Both the position numbers and the translations under genes were made by a program. Shown piece by piece: positions 8,337-18,238 of a stretch of DNA of 64,000 nt. The first letter of the stretch is position 1; each line of letters begins with the position of its first letter. The stretch lies in contig CALXQR010000001.1 of NCBI GenBank assembly GCA_944390675.1, positions 62,001 to 126,000 on the forward strand. The letters are read 5' to 3'. Origin of the DNA: an uncultured Burkholderiaceae bacterium (lineage in GTDB: Bacteria; Pseudomonadota; Gammaproteobacteria; Burkholderiales; Burkholderiaceae_F). Under the pieces are notes generated by a model. The model was not told where the DNA came from. It saw only the letters and a list, made by a program, of their open reading frames with translations, and ran no database searches.

Positions 8337-9335
8337 ATGCGTATTTTGCTCACGGGCGGCGCCGGTTTCATCGGCTCACACACCGCCGTCGAAATGGTTC
8401 AAAGCGGTCACGAAGTCGTCATTTATGACAATTTTTGCAACAGCGACGCCTCCGTCTTGGATCGTTTGGAAAAAATTCTTGGCAAACGCGTGCCTTTTGA
8501 GGAAGGCGACGTGCGTGACTACGACCGTATGCTGGAAGTCTTAAAGCGCTGGCAAATTGATGCGGTTGTGCATTTCGCAGGGCTTAAGGCCGTCGGCGAA
8601 TCGGTTGAAAAGCCTCTTGAATACTATGACAACAACCTATGCGGCACCATCGAACTTTTGCGTGCCATGAAAGAAGCCGGCGTCAAACGCATTATTTTCT
8701 CTTCAAGCGCAACGGTTTACGGCACGCCCCAATACCTGCCGCTTGATGAAAATCACCCACTCTCGGTCACCAATCCCTATGGCCGCACGAAGCTTCAAAT
8801 TGAAGAAATTTTGTCGGATCTCTGTGTGAGCGATCCGGAGTGGTCTGCGGTTTGTTTACGTTACTTCAACCCGATCGGCGCGCACGAAAGCGGCTTGATC
8901 GGTGAAAATCCGCGAGGCATCCCCAATAATCTCTTACCCTATGTTGCTCGAGTAGCAGCCGGACAACTTGAAGCAGTGAGAGTTTTCGGTAACGACTACG
9001 ACACGCCTGACGGCACGGGTGTACGTGACTACATCCATGTGGTTGATTTAGCCAAAGGACACGTTAACGCCGCTCAATACAGCCTCACGCACAAAGGATG
9101 GATCGCCATCAATTTGGGCACTGGTGTCGGCTACTCTGTTCTGGACATCATTCATGCCTATGAGAAAGCGTGCGGGAAACCCATTCCTTATAAGATTGTG
9201 GCACGCCGCCCGGGTGATGTAGCAAGCAATTGGGCCGATCCCAAGCGCGCTTACGAGCTTTTAGGATGGAAAGCGCAATATGGGCTCGACGACATGTGCC
9301 GTCACTCTTGGGCCTTCCAGAAAAACTGCCATTAG
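8337..9335 (+). CDS. galE: UDP-glucose 4-epimerase
   Basis: Interconverts UDP-glucose and UDP-galactose using bound NAD in the cytoplasm, supplying galactosyl donors for surface polysaccharide and allowing galactose use. The Rossmann motif GGAGFIG is at residues 7-13, the catalytic Ser/Tyr/Lys set appears in SSSATVYG and NPYGRTK, and NPIGAHESG with IHVVDLAKGH are GalE-specific blocks. The 332 aa length is normal. An AGGGA Shine-Dalgarno precedes the ATG. It is convergent with rmlD, overlapping at the stop codons by four bases. Confidence 0.94.
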   Translation: MRILLTGGAGFIGSHTAVEMVQSGHEVVIYDNFCNSDASVLDRLEKILGKRVPFEEGDVRDYDRMLEVLKRWQIDAVVHFAGLKAVGESVEKPLEYYDNNLCGTIELLRAMKEAGVKRIIFSSSATVYGTPQYLPLDENHPLSVTNPYGRTKLQIEEILSDLCVSDPEWSAVCLRYFNPIGAHESGLIGENPRGIPNNLLPYVARVAAGQLEAVRVFGNDYDTPDGTGVRDYIHVVDLAKGHVNAAQYSLTHKGWIAINLGTGVGYSVLDIIHAYEKACGKPIPYKIVARRPGDVASNWADPKRAYELLGWKAQYGLDDMCRHSWAFQKNCH

Positions 9336-10210
9336 TCGTATTGCGTCAATGTCTCTCGTAACGCCTCTTGCCAAGAGCGAGGGGTGAAGCTAAGTTTTTT
9401 AGTAAATTCAGCAGTACTCAGTCTGCAATTGCAGGGACGAGGTTCCATGGCCGGAAAGTCAGATGTCTTTGCCCGAAGGACTCGTTTGCCTTGAGACCAA
9501 CTTACGCCCAACTTTTGCAGCTGATCCACAATTTCGCACGCGCATTCATAACGAGAGCAAAATCCCACGTTGGCAAAATGCACAATGCCAATTACCGGAC
9601 ATTGATTTTGGAAATTTTGCAGCAGCCGTTCAATGACCGGAGCCACATCTTCAGCCGCTGTGGGACTGCCCCATTGATCATCAACCACTGAAACTTCGGA
9701 CTGAGTCTGCAATCTCTTGCAAAATGAAGTCACAAAATTGACGTGTCCGGGCGCATGAAGCCAAGACAAGCGAAGAATAGTGAAAAAGTCCGTCTCCTCA
9801 GCAATTCTTTTTTCCGCTTCAGCTTTTGTTTTGCCATAAGCATTAATGGGGCAAACCTTATCGCCTGGCTCCCACGGCTTAACACCTGAGCCATCAAAAA
9901 CATAGTCCGTGCTCAGATGAATAAAGTAAGCTCCGAGCGCTTTTGCCGCTCTGGCCATTGCCGCAGGCGCCCTCGCATTAACCGTCATTGCTTCATCGTA
10001 GTTCTCAGGCACACGGTCAACCGCCGTAAAAGCCGCCGCATTCACAATAGCGTCCGGCCGCGTATCAAGCAGCCACTGATAGACTTTTTCGGGCTCACGC
10101 AGATCTCCGCCCGCCCTGTTTCGGTCGGCACAAATCCATTGAACTTTAGGGCACCCCTCTAAAAGTGCCACACCCACTTGTCCGGTCTGCCCAAATAAGG
10201 CCACTTTCAT
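9332..10210 (-). CDS. rfbD: dTDP-4-dehydrorhamnose reductase-like protein
   Basis: An NAD(P)H-dependent short-chain reductase of the RmlD family, the last step of dTDP-L-rhamnose synthesis. GQTGQVG (7-13) binds the cofactor, the catalytic Tyr-x3-Lys is in YGKTKAEAE near residue 126, and LSTDYVFDG is the family hallmark. At 292 aa it is of normal length. It follows uvrA by two bases, an odd partner, and no rmlA, rmlB or rmlC lies in the window, so the rest of the pathway must be elsewhere or this enzyme serves a related sugar. Confidence 0.85.
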   Translation of the reverse strand: MKVALFGQTGQVGVALLEGCPKVQWICADRNRAGGDLREPEKVYQWLLDTRPDAIVNAAAFTAVDRVPENYDEAMTVNARAPAAMARAAKALGAYFIHLSTDYVFDGSGVKPWEPGDKVCPINAYGKTKAEAEKRIAEETDFFTILRLSWLHAPGHVNFVTSFCKRLQTQSEVSVVDDQWGSPTAAEDVAPVIERLLQNFQNQCPVIGIVHFANVGFCSRYECACEIVDQLQKLGVSWSQGKRVLRAKTSDFPAMEPRPCNCRLSTAEFTKKLSFTPRSWQEALRETLTQYD

Positions 10211-10212
10211 GC

Positions 10213-13053
10213 TTAGGCCCCTTTGATCGCTTCAAGATGTTTTTTCAAATAAACACCCGTCACGCTCTTTTTGCTGCGCATGATTTGTGATGGCGTGCCG
10301 CAGGCTACGATCTCTCCGCCCTCCTCTCCTCCGTTGGGTCCCATATCAACGATCCAATCGGCCGAGGCAATAACATCCAAATTGTGCTCAATAATGACGA
10401 TTGTGTTGCCGGCATCACGCAGTTTTTTAAGCACTTCAATGAGCATCTTCACATCATCAAAATGAAGCCCCGTGGTCGGTTCATCCAAAATATAGAGCGT
10501 GCGGGAAGTGTCTTTGCGGGAAAGCTCAAGGGCAAGCTTCATACGTTGCGCTTCACCTCCTGAAAGCGTCAACGCACTTTGTCCCAATTTCACGTATCCC
10601 AGCCCCACATCCATTAACGTATCCAATTTTCTGGAAATCACCGGGTGCGCAGAAAAAACGTCACGCGCCTCATGCACAGTCAGGTTCAAAACCTCTGCAA
10701 TATTGAGTCCCTTATACAAAACTTCCAACGTTTCACGGTTGTAGCGCTGACCATGGCAATGCTCACAGGGCACATACATATCCGGCAGGAAGTTCATTTC
10801 CACTTTGATGAAACCTTCTCCTTGGCACGCCTCGCAGCGCCCGCCTTTAACATTGAAGCTGAAACGACCTGCGTCATAGCCGCGCTCACGCGCTGTAGGC
10901 GTTTGAGCGAAAAGTTCTCGAATCGGCGTGAAAAGCCCCGTGTAAGTCGCGGGATTGGAGCGCGGTGAGCGACCAATCGGACTTTGATCCACGTTGACCA
11001 CTTTGTCGAAAAGATCCGCTCCCAGCATGGATTCAAAAGGCTCCGGCGCCTCGCTTGCTCGATAAAGTTTCTGAGCGAGCGCCCGATAAAGCGTGTCATT
11101 GATAAGCGTGGACTTACCCGACCCCGAAACGCCGCTCACCACCGTTATAAGGCCAACAGGAATTTCCAAATCCACCGATTTTAAATTGTGGCCTTTTGCT
11201 CCCAAGAGTCGAAATACTTCGCCTGTTTTGCGTTTTGGCTTTTCAGTGGGAAGCATGTTCATTTTCCCGCACAGATAAAGTCCGGTGAGCGAATTCGGAT
11301 TTTGTTCAATTTCTTTTGGTGTGCCGCAAGCCACCACGCGTCCGCCCTCTTCTCCTGCTCTGGGACCCATATCCACCACAAAGTCAGAAGCGCGAATCGT
11401 GTCTTCATCGTGCTCAACCACAATCACAGAATTTCCCAGGTCTCTTAACCTTTTAAGCGTTTCAATCAGCCGATCATTATCGCGTTGGTGAAGTCCGATG
11501 GAGGGTTCGTCAAGCACATACATCACGCCTGTCAACCCGGAACCGATTTGACTTGCCAATCGAATTCTCTGAGCCTCTCCGCCCGATAACGTATCGGCCC
11601 TTCGATCAAGCGTGAGATAACCCAAACCGACATCGGTTAAGAAAGCCAGACGCTGCTCAATGGCTGAAGATAGTTTTTTTCCAACCTCCGCTTTAGTGCC
11701 GCTGATTTTGAGTTTTTTAAAGTACTCGTGCGCCTGAGAAAGCGGCATGGCGGTAATCTCGTAAATTGCCTTCTTTTGCTTTCCCTGGCCGATAAAAACA
11801 TTGCGGGCGGCTTCTTTTAGACGCGTTCCGTGGCAAGCTTCACAGACCTGAAGCTCACGATATCGATCCAGCTCTTCACGAACGGCCTCATTTTGGGTTT
11901 GATCAAACCGCCTTTGCAAAATCGCCAGCACGCCGTCAAAAGGCTCTGAACGGTAACTTACGGAGCCCGCTCGCCGATAAGGCATTTCAATGAGTTTCTC
12001 ACCCAGCCCCCAAAGCACAGCTTCTTGCTCACTTCTGCAAAGCTCTTTCCAAGGTGTCTCCGGATCAAAGCCGACCGCTTTCGCAACCGCTTCAATCAAA
12101 TCGAAGTTATACAAATTGCGTCTGTCCCAACCATGGATGGCGCCCGAACTCAGTGACAACTCCGGGTGACAAACGACACTCTGCTCCGTAAAGACACGTC
12201 TTTCCCCCATTCCATTGCAGACAGGGCACGCCCCCATGGGGCTATTGAAAGAAAAAAGACGCGGCTCCAACTCTTCGATGCTGTAACAGCACTCCGGGCA
12301 GCAATAATGACTAGAAAAAGCCTGATGCTCACCGCTTTGCATATCCTCAACAATCACACGGCCATCGGCCAGACGCAAAGCGGTCTCCAAACTTTCCGCC
12401 AAACGTTGCCCGACCTGAGAGCGAACCTTTAACCTGTCAACAACAACGTCTACATCATGCTTTTGGCGCGGATCAAGCGAGGGGAGCGTTTCGGCTTCAT
12501 AAAGTTTCCCGTCCACACGAAACCGGATAAAACCTTGGGTTTGCATGTCTTGGAAAAAACGCTCGAAATCAATCTTTTTTTGTCGAATCACGGGCGCCAA
12601 AATCATGATTTTGCTCTCAGCGGGCATCTCCAACACCCGATCAACCATGCTTGAAACGGGTGTGACCTCCAACGGCAAGCCATGGATCGGGCAATAAGGG
12701 GTTCCTGCGCGGGCAAAAAGAAGCCTCAAATAATCCATGATTTCGGTGATAGTTCCGACTGTGGAGCGCGGATTGGAATTCACGGCTTTTTGTTCAATGG
12801 CGATCGCGGGTGACAGACCCTCAATCAAATCCACATCGGGCCGCTCCATGAGGTCTAAAAACTGGCGGGCATAAGCCGAGAGACTTTCCACATACCGACG
12901 CTGGCCTTCGGCGTAGAGGGTGTCAAAGGCAAGCGAACTTTTCCCTGAACCGGATAGTCCCGTGATCACTACGAGGCGGTCTCTCGGGATATCTAAATCA
13001 ATATTTTTCAGATTGTGCGTTCGGGCACCCCGAATATGAATTTCACCGCGCAT
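10213..13053 (-). CDS. uvrA: Excinuclease ABC subunit A
   Basis: The DNA-damage-recognising ATPase of nucleotide excision repair. Two ABC modules are visible, with Walker A at [14 protein letters not shown] near residue 31 and [11 protein letters not shown] in the second half. Two LSGGEAQR signatures and two zinc modules (CPECC...CPVCNG and CEACQGEG...CEHCHG) are also present. An in-frame upstream start at 13080 exists, but the ATG at 13053 has an AGAGGTG Shine-Dalgarno and gives the family's usual [15 protein letters not shown] start, for 946 aa. It heads a two-gene unit with rfbD. Confidence 0.96.
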   Translation of the reverse strand: MRGEIHIRGARTHNLKNIDLDIPRDRLVVITGLSGSGKSSLAFDTLYAEGQRRYVESLSAYARQFLDLMERPDVDLIEGLSPAIAIEQKAVNSNPRSTVGTITEIMDYLRLLFARAGTPYCPIHGLPLEVTPVSSMVDRVLEMPAESKIMILAPVIRQKKIDFERFFQDMQTQGFIRFRVDGKLYEAETLPSLDPRQKHDVDVVVDRLKVRSQVGQRLAESLETALRLADGRVIVEDMQSGEHQAFSSHYCCPECCYSIEELEPRLFSFNSPMGACPVCNGMGERRVFTEQSVVCHPELSLSSGAIHGWDRRNLYNFDLIEAVAKAVGFDPETPWKELCRSEQEAVLWGLGEKLIEMPYRRAGSVSYRSEPFDGVLAILQRRFDQTQNEAVREELDRYRELQVCEACHGTRLKEAARNVFIGQGKQKKAIYEITAMPLSQAHEYFKKLKISGTKAEVGKKLSSAIEQRLAFLTDVGLGYLTLDRRADTLSGGEAQRIRLASQIGSGLTGVMYVLDEPSIGLHQRDNDRLIETLKRLRDLGNSVIVVEHDEDTIRASDFVVDMGPRAGEEGGRVVACGTPKEIEQNPNSLTGLYLCGKMNMLPTEKPKRKTGEVFRLLGAKGHNLKSVDLEIPVGLITVVSGVSGSGKSTLINDTLYRALAQKLYRASEAPEPFESMLGADLFDKVVNVDQSPIGRSPRSNPATYTGLFTPIRELFAQTPTARERGYDAGRFSFNVKGGRCEACQGEGFIKVEMNFLPDMYVPCEHCHGQRYNRETLEVLYKGLNIAEVLNLTVHEARDVFSAHPVISRKLDTLMDVGLGYVKLGQSALTLSGGEAQRMKLALELSRKDTSRTLYILDEPTTGLHFDDVKMLIEVLKKLRDAGNTIVIIEHNLDVIASADWIVDMGPNGGEEGGEIVACGTPSQIMRSKKSVTGVYLKKHLEAIKGA

Positions 13054-13126
13054 GAAAAGACACCTCTTTTTGAGAACCATCTATCAATTTTAGGGGCACA
13101 GAAAACGTTGACGCAAAATTTTTGAC

Positions 13127-13184
13127 AAAAAAAGACCCCGAGGTCCATTTTGGTGCTTGAAGCAACCAAAACAAACTTCGGGGT
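13127..13184 (-). terminator. Long-stem terminator after the YfcC-type transporter gene
   Basis: Read on the minus strand, ACCCCGA and TCGGGGT (13178-13184 and 13135-13141) form the base of a stem. An inner TTTTGGT/ACCAAAA pairing (13148-13154 with 13165-13171) forms its top, and a seven-T run follows at 13133-13127. It ends the esterase-transporter transcript before uvrA. Confidence 0.78.
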
Positions 13185-13224
13185 TACCGCTTGAAGTCTC
13201 ACTAATTTTTTATTTTTTACGACA

Positions 13225-14622
13225 TTAGTTCCAGCCGATAGATTGCAGAATGGTCAATGCCACTATGGCGATAACGAATGTCAGCCCTGTGTAAGGCAGA
13301 ACATAACGCCACCATTGACGAAGGTCCACGCCGCTCATGGAAAGAGCCGCAGCCAACACCGCAGACACTGGCGTCACAAAGTTTGTTAAACCATCACCTA
13401 ATTGGAAGGCCAAACACATAACTTGACGGGTAATACCTAAAACGTCGGCCACTGGCACAAACAGCGGAATGAGCATCGGAACCTTTGCCGGTCCAGACGG
13501 TATCAAGAGGTTGATGGCAGTTGTAAAGAGGAACATGCCGGAAGCGGTAAACGCATCGCCCAAACCACCAATGACCGTCACCGCACCGTAGGCGATTGTG
13601 TGCAAGATCTTACCGTCCGTAAGCACAATACCCACCACCTTCGCGAAACCGATCATCAAACAAATGCCGCCCATCGCGGAGGCGCCTTTTAAGAAAGTCA
13701 CGGCCAATTCATTGGGATTGGTTCGATTCACAATACCCACCACAATCACCGCTACCATAGCAAAAGCGATGAGGTTCGGGAAGCCCCAGGAATAAAGGGC
13801 GGCGCCATAAGCGTAAAAGCCGAAGGGCACCAACATGCAAAGCACCGTGACAACTTCACGCACACCTAACGTCTGGGTTTTGCTGAGCTCGTCCTTTTCA
13901 TCGGGCTGTTCCATATAACCCAAAATACTGCGAGAGGGATCTTTGCTGATCTTTAAGCAGTAGCGCGTCGTGTAGATCACACAAAGCAGCGTCAAAGCCG
14001 CCCACACAACCAAACGGGCACCGAGACCGGAGATCGGAGCTAAACCCGCGGTTTCCTGCGCCATCAAAATAATGGCTACCGTGGGACCGGCTGCTTGACC
14101 GGTAATGTAAGAGAGATAAAAGATTGACAGCGCAGCAATCTTATCCAATCGCAGCTTTTTAACGAGCAATAAACCAACCAGCACAAAAGTCACCAAAGAA
14201 TCCTGTCCTGCCAGTGCGCCAATTGCAGACATCAACACAACAATCGTCGGCACCAACACCGTGATACTTTTATCTTGCAGCTTATAGACGGAATAATTGA
14301 TGACGTTAGTGACCGCACCGGATTCAATCACCACGTAAATCAAGCCGCCCATAATAAAAAGCAAAGCGAAGATCACGCCCTGTGACGCCACACCGTTGGT
14401 CACTTCGACCAACGCTCGCCAAGGACTAATCGGTGAACTTTCCACCCAGTGGAAAGAGTTGGGTACCACCATGCCGGTTTGTGCATCAATTTCATACAAG
14501 CCGGCCGGAACAATGTAGGTCAAGCCGCAGCAGATCAAAATGATCATCAGAATCAGCACTAAAACATGCGGAATACTGAAGCGGAAAACCTTATCGGCAA
14601 AGCTTTCTTTTTGTTTTGTCAT
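13225..14622 (-). CDS. YfcC-family anaerobic carrier (C4-dicarboxylate/amino-acid type)
   Basis: A 465 aa inner-membrane transporter of the YfcC/DcuC-related ion-transporter superfamily, with about 11-12 hydrophobic helices. Landmarks include the first helix near residues 16-38, the GALAGQDSLVTFVL and SYITGQAAGPT loops in the first half, and LIPSGPAKVPMLIPLF and GDGLTNFVTPVSA in the second half, which are typical substrate-pathway motifs of this family. The substrate cannot be named: members carry dicarboxylates, basic amino acids or peptides. It is 14 bases after the carboxylesterase gene, so both are likely co-transcribed from the GntR-divergent promoter region. Confidence 0.82.
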   Translation of the reverse strand: MTKQKESFADKVFRFSIPHVLVLILMIILICCGLTYIVPAGLYEIDAQTGMVVPNSFHWVESSPISPWRALVEVTNGVASQGVIFALLFIMGGLIYVVIESGAVTNVINYSVYKLQDKSITVLVPTIVVLMSAIGALAGQDSLVTFVLVGLLLVKKLRLDKIAALSIFYLSYITGQAAGPTVAIILMAQETAGLAPISGLGARLVVWAALTLLCVIYTTRYCLKISKDPSRSILGYMEQPDEKDELSKTQTLGVREVVTVLCMLVPFGFYAYGAALYSWGFPNLIAFAMVAVIVVGIVNRTNPNELAVTFLKGASAMGGICLMIGFAKVVGIVLTDGKILHTIAYGAVTVIGGLGDAFTASGMFLFTTAINLLIPSGPAKVPMLIPLFVPVADVLGITRQVMCLAFQLGDGLTNFVTPVSAVLAAALSMSGVDLRQWWRYVLPYTGLTFVIAIVALTILQSIGWN

Positions 14623-14636
14623 TTCAGAGTCCCTTT

Positions 14637-16004
14637 TTATGCTTTCTCAAAAACAACCTCTGACAAACCGTTTTCACAGTTGTCAATGATTTTGTGAATC
14701 GGTCGTTCACGAGTAAATTGCGGCCAAACATCGTCGTCAAACTCTCCATCTTTGAAGAACTTGCACCAAAGCGCTTGCATTATGTGCTGCAAACGAACCT
14801 TTTCTTCTTCGGTTGCGCCGGCAAGCATGGGAGCGTTTCCCCACGCCTTTAACGTTCCGAAAACAAAAGGAAGTTCAATGGTGTGGCAGGAGTCATAAAC
14901 CGAATCCGGAGCTTTCCACATAAAACGATATTTCCATGTCGGGCAGCCGGCCTCTCTCACACGTGCAGCAAATTCCTGAGCGGGCCAGTCGTAGCGGGCC
15001 AACTGCATTGCAGCGCTCTTTTTCTCACTTTCGGGGTCACGTGCTAATGTAAAAGCGTGCACTTCATCGGCTGTCGTCCCTATCACAATACGCAGCTTCT
15101 TTCGCGCCGCTCCTTCTACAGCGGCTTCAATTGTTTGTTCCGTGGTGTGCCAAGCGTCTTTGACAGGACGGAAAATCATGCCCGCGTATTTCGCTCCGCA
15201 GTCTTGCTTAAAACAGGCATCGGTTGCCGCCAGAATTTCATCGACGGACTTCGCGCGAATCTTCTCTCCAAGCTTCGGATCATCCGCTGTTAAACCCAAA
15301 TGTTTAAAAATAGACTCTGATACCGTGACAGCGTCTTGCATAGTGTGATTGCCGCGACCAATAGATGGGCTTTCCAAAATGGCTTTTTGGAATAAACCGT
15401 CTGTTTCCTTCAAACCCATCATGTGCACAATGGCGTTGCCGCCTGCCGATTGGCCAAAAACTGTTACGTTGTCGGGGTCGCCACCAAAAGCACGAATATT
15501 CTTTTGCACCCAACGCAAGGATTCAACTTGATCCAAGATTGATAAGTTATCGACATTTAACGCCGGATGGACCAAGAAACCTAACGCAGCAATTCTGAAA
15601 TTCACACCAACGACAACCATATGACCGACTCGAGCAAGTTCTGCACCGTCGTACCAATCCAGGTTGCCTGCGCCGCTCACGTTTGCGCCGCCGTGAAACC
15701 AGATCGCCACCGGCAGTTTTTCATTGACGTTCGGTGTAGAGATTTCGAGTGTCAAGCAGTCTTCATCGTAACGGCGATGAAGCGCTCCCATCGGGCCTTC
15801 AAGGTCCGAGGGACCCTGAGGAGCAATCGGCGTCTCTTTCGCGCAATCCAACACTCCCTGCCAGGGCTGTGCAGGTTCTGCCGGCTTAAAACGGCCTTCA
15901 CCGGTCGTCGGTTTGCAGTACGGAATGCCGCGGAATTTAAAAACACCGTTTTGTTCAAAGCCGCGAACCAACCCCGTTTGAGTCATCACTTCAGGACAAG
16001 ACAT
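14637..16004 (-). CDS. Type B carboxylesterase
   Basis: A 455 aa alpha/beta-hydrolase of the carboxylesterase type B / p-nitrobenzyl esterase family. The nucleophile is the Ser in FGQSAGG (about residue 191), the oxyanion hole is FHGGANVSG, the acid is probably the Glu in TTADEVHAF, and the catalytic His is in CHTIELPFVF. No signal peptide is visible, so it should act in the cytoplasm. First gene of an operon with a YfcC-type transporter and divergent from a GntR regulator, which suggests import and hydrolysis of one esterified substrate. That substrate is unknown. Confidence 0.87.
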   Translation of the reverse strand: MSCPEVMTQTGLVRGFEQNGVFKFRGIPYCKPTTGEGRFKPAEPAQPWQGVLDCAKETPIAPQGPSDLEGPMGALHRRYDEDCLTLEISTPNVNEKLPVAIWFHGGANVSGAGNLDWYDGAELARVGHMVVVGVNFRIAALGFLVHPALNVDNLSILDQVESLRWVQKNIRAFGGDPDNVTVFGQSAGGNAIVHMMGLKETDGLFQKAILESPSIGRGNHTMQDAVTVSESIFKHLGLTADDPKLGEKIRAKSVDEILAATDACFKQDCGAKYAGMIFRPVKDAWHTTEQTIEAAVEGAARKKLRIVIGTTADEVHAFTLARDPESEKKSAAMQLARYDWPAQEFAARVREAGCPTWKYRFMWKAPDSVYDSCHTIELPFVFGTLKAWGNAPMLAGATEEEKVRLQHIMQALWCKFFKDGEFDDDVWPQFTRERPIHKIIDNCENGLSEVVFEKA

Positions 16005-16184
16005 AAGAGCCTCCTGTATATTTGTTCACCTGTTCGCTAGGTAATTTACTACTTTTTTCGATAGTGAGGGTATTGGTAATATCCCGATTCCTTTTTTCTT
16101 CTCAAAACAATTCGTTAACTTTACAATTGCGCTTTATCGGCGTCGTTTAGAAGCGTGCCTCTTCGAAATAACAGAAAGTCAATA
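16005..16184. promoter_or_regulatory. Divergent control region, esterase operon / gntR, with operator-like palindromes
   Basis: The 180 bases between the two divergent starts must hold both promoters. Two candidate operators are visible: GTAATTTAC at 16041-16049, a perfect palindrome around a central T, and TATTGGTAATA at 16071-16081, flanked by GGG and TCCC. Both are the size bound by GntR/FadR-type dimers. Assignment to the adjacent regulator is inference; I could not define confident -35/-10 pairs. Confidence 0.45.
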
Positions 16185-16916
16185 ATGGTTAAGAATTTAA
16201 AAATCAAGAAAGTTTCAGCTGCTGACCTGGTTTGTTCAAAAATGAAAGACTTAATTGTCAAGGGTGAATGGGCTGTCGGCGAAAAAATCCCCTCAGAAAG
16301 TGATCTTGCGGAAAGTTTTGGTGTCAATCGTTTAACCGTCCGCATTGCCCTGCAGCGGCTTAATGCCCTGGGAATTTTGGAAACACGCGTGGGAGACGGC
16401 TCCTATGTGCGCTCATTTGATTTCTCAACACATGTTGCTGAAATTTCGGATTTTTTTGTCAATCAAAAAATTTTGCATGATACTCAGGAATATCGATGGA
16501 TCATTCAATCGGCCGCAGTGAAACTTGCCGTCCAAAGACAAACTCCGGAAGTTTTGGAAAAACTGAGGCAATGCTGCCAGGATTTTGAAGAAGAAGTCGC
16601 TCGCTACTACAGTCTGAAGGGCTCGGAACAAAAGCGAACGTCCTTAGAGAAAACCGTTGATATTGGTCTTCAGTTCCATACTTTGCTTTGCGAGCTTTCC
16701 AACAACGAACTGATCTGCTTAGCGTTTAGTATCTGCAAAGCGCCGATCCGAAAACACATGTTGGTTAATGCCACTGAACGTATCAACAACCCCGCGGGGC
16801 AAAAATCAACCGTCTGGATCAAAAAATACTGGGGAGTCTATAACGCGCTCAAAGACAAAGATGAGAAGGCCTGCATTGAAAACCTTCATGATCTGATTTT
16901 CAGCTCCGGTCACTGA
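16185..16916 (+). CDS. GntR-family transcriptional regulator (FadR/FCD-like)
   Basis: A DNA-binding regulator with an N-terminal winged helix (about 8-78) showing the GntR pattern GEKIPSESDLAESFGVNRLTVRIAL split over two helices, followed by a helical ligand domain (about 90-240) of FCD type. The in-frame GTG at 16155 would add ten residues; I chose the ATG at 16185, since the wHTH begins soon after and neither start has a strong Shine-Dalgarno. Divergent from the esterase-transporter operon, which it probably controls. It converges on larA across a symmetrical terminator. Ligand unknown. Confidence 0.86.
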   Translation: MVKNLKIKKVSAADLVCSKMKDLIVKGEWAVGEKIPSESDLAESFGVNRLTVRIALQRLNALGILETRVGDGSYVRSFDFSTHVAEISDFFVNQKILHDTQEYRWIIQSAAVKLAVQRQTPEVLEKLRQCCQDFEEEVARYYSLKGSEQKRTSLEKTVDIGLQFHTLLCELSNNELICLAFSICKAPIRKHMLVNATERINNPAGQKSTVWIKKYWGVYNALKDKDEKACIENLHDLIFSSGH

Positions 16917-16922
16917 TACACC

Positions 16923-16948
16923 AAAAGACCCGCCGAAGCGGGTCTTTT
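16923..16948. terminator. Bidirectional terminator gntR / larA
   Basis: A perfect 11-bp palindromic stem AAAAGACCCGC / GCGGGTCTTTT with a CGAA tetraloop (16934-16937), so the A and T tails serve both converging transcripts. Confidence 0.88.
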
Positions 16949-16960
16949 AGCGTCTATCAT

Positions 16961-18238
16961 TTAGCCTAAACGAGGCACCGTCAAAGAACCTTCAGGCATC
17001 AAGATCGTTGCCGGATGTTCACCGAGTTTTTGTTTAGCGATTGCGATCGCTTCTTCAACCGTATCACAGGTCGCTGCAAAGTGCATGGTCTTGGCCATTT
17101 CCTTATCGAGCTTCGTCACTAAAACGAAGTCTGCTTTCGATTGCGGACGCGTCACTGCGTAGGCCTTATTAGCGCCGATTTGGAAATTATCTTCGAGCTC
17201 TTTGCGGATAGCTTCCGGCGTCTTCAGGCGCTTAAACGTTTCTTCCAACTTGGCTGAACCCGAGCCTTCAATGCATTCAGCCAACAAAATCACGACGCCG
17301 CCCTGGCGAACAGCACACATGGCGTTATCCATCGTCTTTTGCATTTGATAGACATTGATGTCTTTCGGATAACCGCCGCAAGAAGCAATAACCAAATCAG
17401 CTTCTTTCGGAATCACGCAGCCGTAGACTTCGTCCACAAAGCGGCAAGCCACCTTATGCGCTTGGATATAGTCGCCCGCAAACATCTTCAAAAATTCATG
17501 CTTGGCATTTAAGACCGCATTGAAGAGGAACAACGAGCGGCCCTTGGCAAACATCGCCACACCTTCCATTTGGTCTTCATAGCAGGGGTTGCCTTCCATG
17601 ATGCCCAAACCGGCATGGGGATCAAGCATCCAGCTGTGATTCTTGCGAACCGTTTCCATTGCGGCGCAACCCGGCAAAATGGCTTTTCGTCCGCCGCCGT
17701 AGCCGGAGAAGTAATGGTGCACAATTGTGCCGGTCAAGATCACGTGATCAACGTCGCAAAGCAGCTTATTGATCCAAACCGGCGTGCCGCGGCTTGTGTC
17801 ACCAAAATATTCGAAATCATCCTGATTGGTGGCAACGCTGTTGTGCATCTTAATGCGAGAGGCAACTTCTTCGCCGACCTGTTCAACCATCTCCTCGTGG
17901 GTCATCACACGGTGCGTGCCCAACGAGAAAACGATGCGCATATTTTCGTCCGGGACACCCAAGCGATTCATCTCATTGACGAAAACCGGCATAAAGTCGT
18001 AGCTGTTGGCAACGCGTGTCGGATCATTGCAAATAAAGGCCACGGTATCACCGGGCTTTACGATTTCCGACAGCGCAGGAGATCCGATCGGGTTGGAAAT
18101 CGCATCCAAAACCCCCTGCTTAATGTTTTGCATCGGAGGGAAATCTTCCGTACGAACAACCTTCAAAATATCGTTTTCTTCATAATCAAAGGTCTTCGTG
18201 CCGTGACCGTAGGCAAAAGTAAATTGCTTGAGCGCCAT
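16961..18238 (-). CDS. larA: Nickel-dependent lactate racemase (LarA) family protein
   Basis: A 425 aa LarA-family 2-hydroxyacid racemase that uses the nickel-pincer nucleotide cofactor made by LarB, LarC and LarE. Residues matching those known in Lactobacillus LarA are all visible: Asp72 and Arg75 in NDPTR, His109 in GTHR, the His174/175 pair in VHHYFSGYGGGRK, the cofactor-attaching Lys185 and His201 in RKNHSW. The in-frame start at 18271 is less likely than the ATG at 18238, which has an AAAGGA site. No larB, larC or larE is in the window, so the cofactor must be made elsewhere. LarA homologues also racemise malate, phenyllactate and other hydroxyacids, so the substrate is open. Confidence 0.86.
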   Translation of the reverse strand: MALKQFTFAYGHGTKTFDYEENDILKVVRTEDFPPMQNIKQGVLDAISNPIGSPALSEIVKPGDTVAFICNDPTRVANSYDFMPVFVNEMNRLGVPDENMRIVFSLGTHRVMTHEEMVEQVGEEVASRIKMHNSVATNQDDFEYFGDTSRGTPVWINKLLCDVDHVILTGTIVHHYFSGYGGGRKAILPGCAAMETVRKNHSWMLDPHAGLGIMEGNPCYEDQMEGVAMFAKGRSLFLFNAVLNAKHEFLKMFAGDYIQAHKVACRFVDEVYGCVIPKEADLVIASCGGYPKDINVYQMQKTMDNAMCAVRQGGVVILLAECIEGSGSAKLEETFKRLKTPEAIRKELEDNFQIGANKAYAVTRPQSKADFVLVTKLDKEMAKTMHFAATCDTVEEAIAIAKQKLGEHPATILMPEGSLTVPRLG

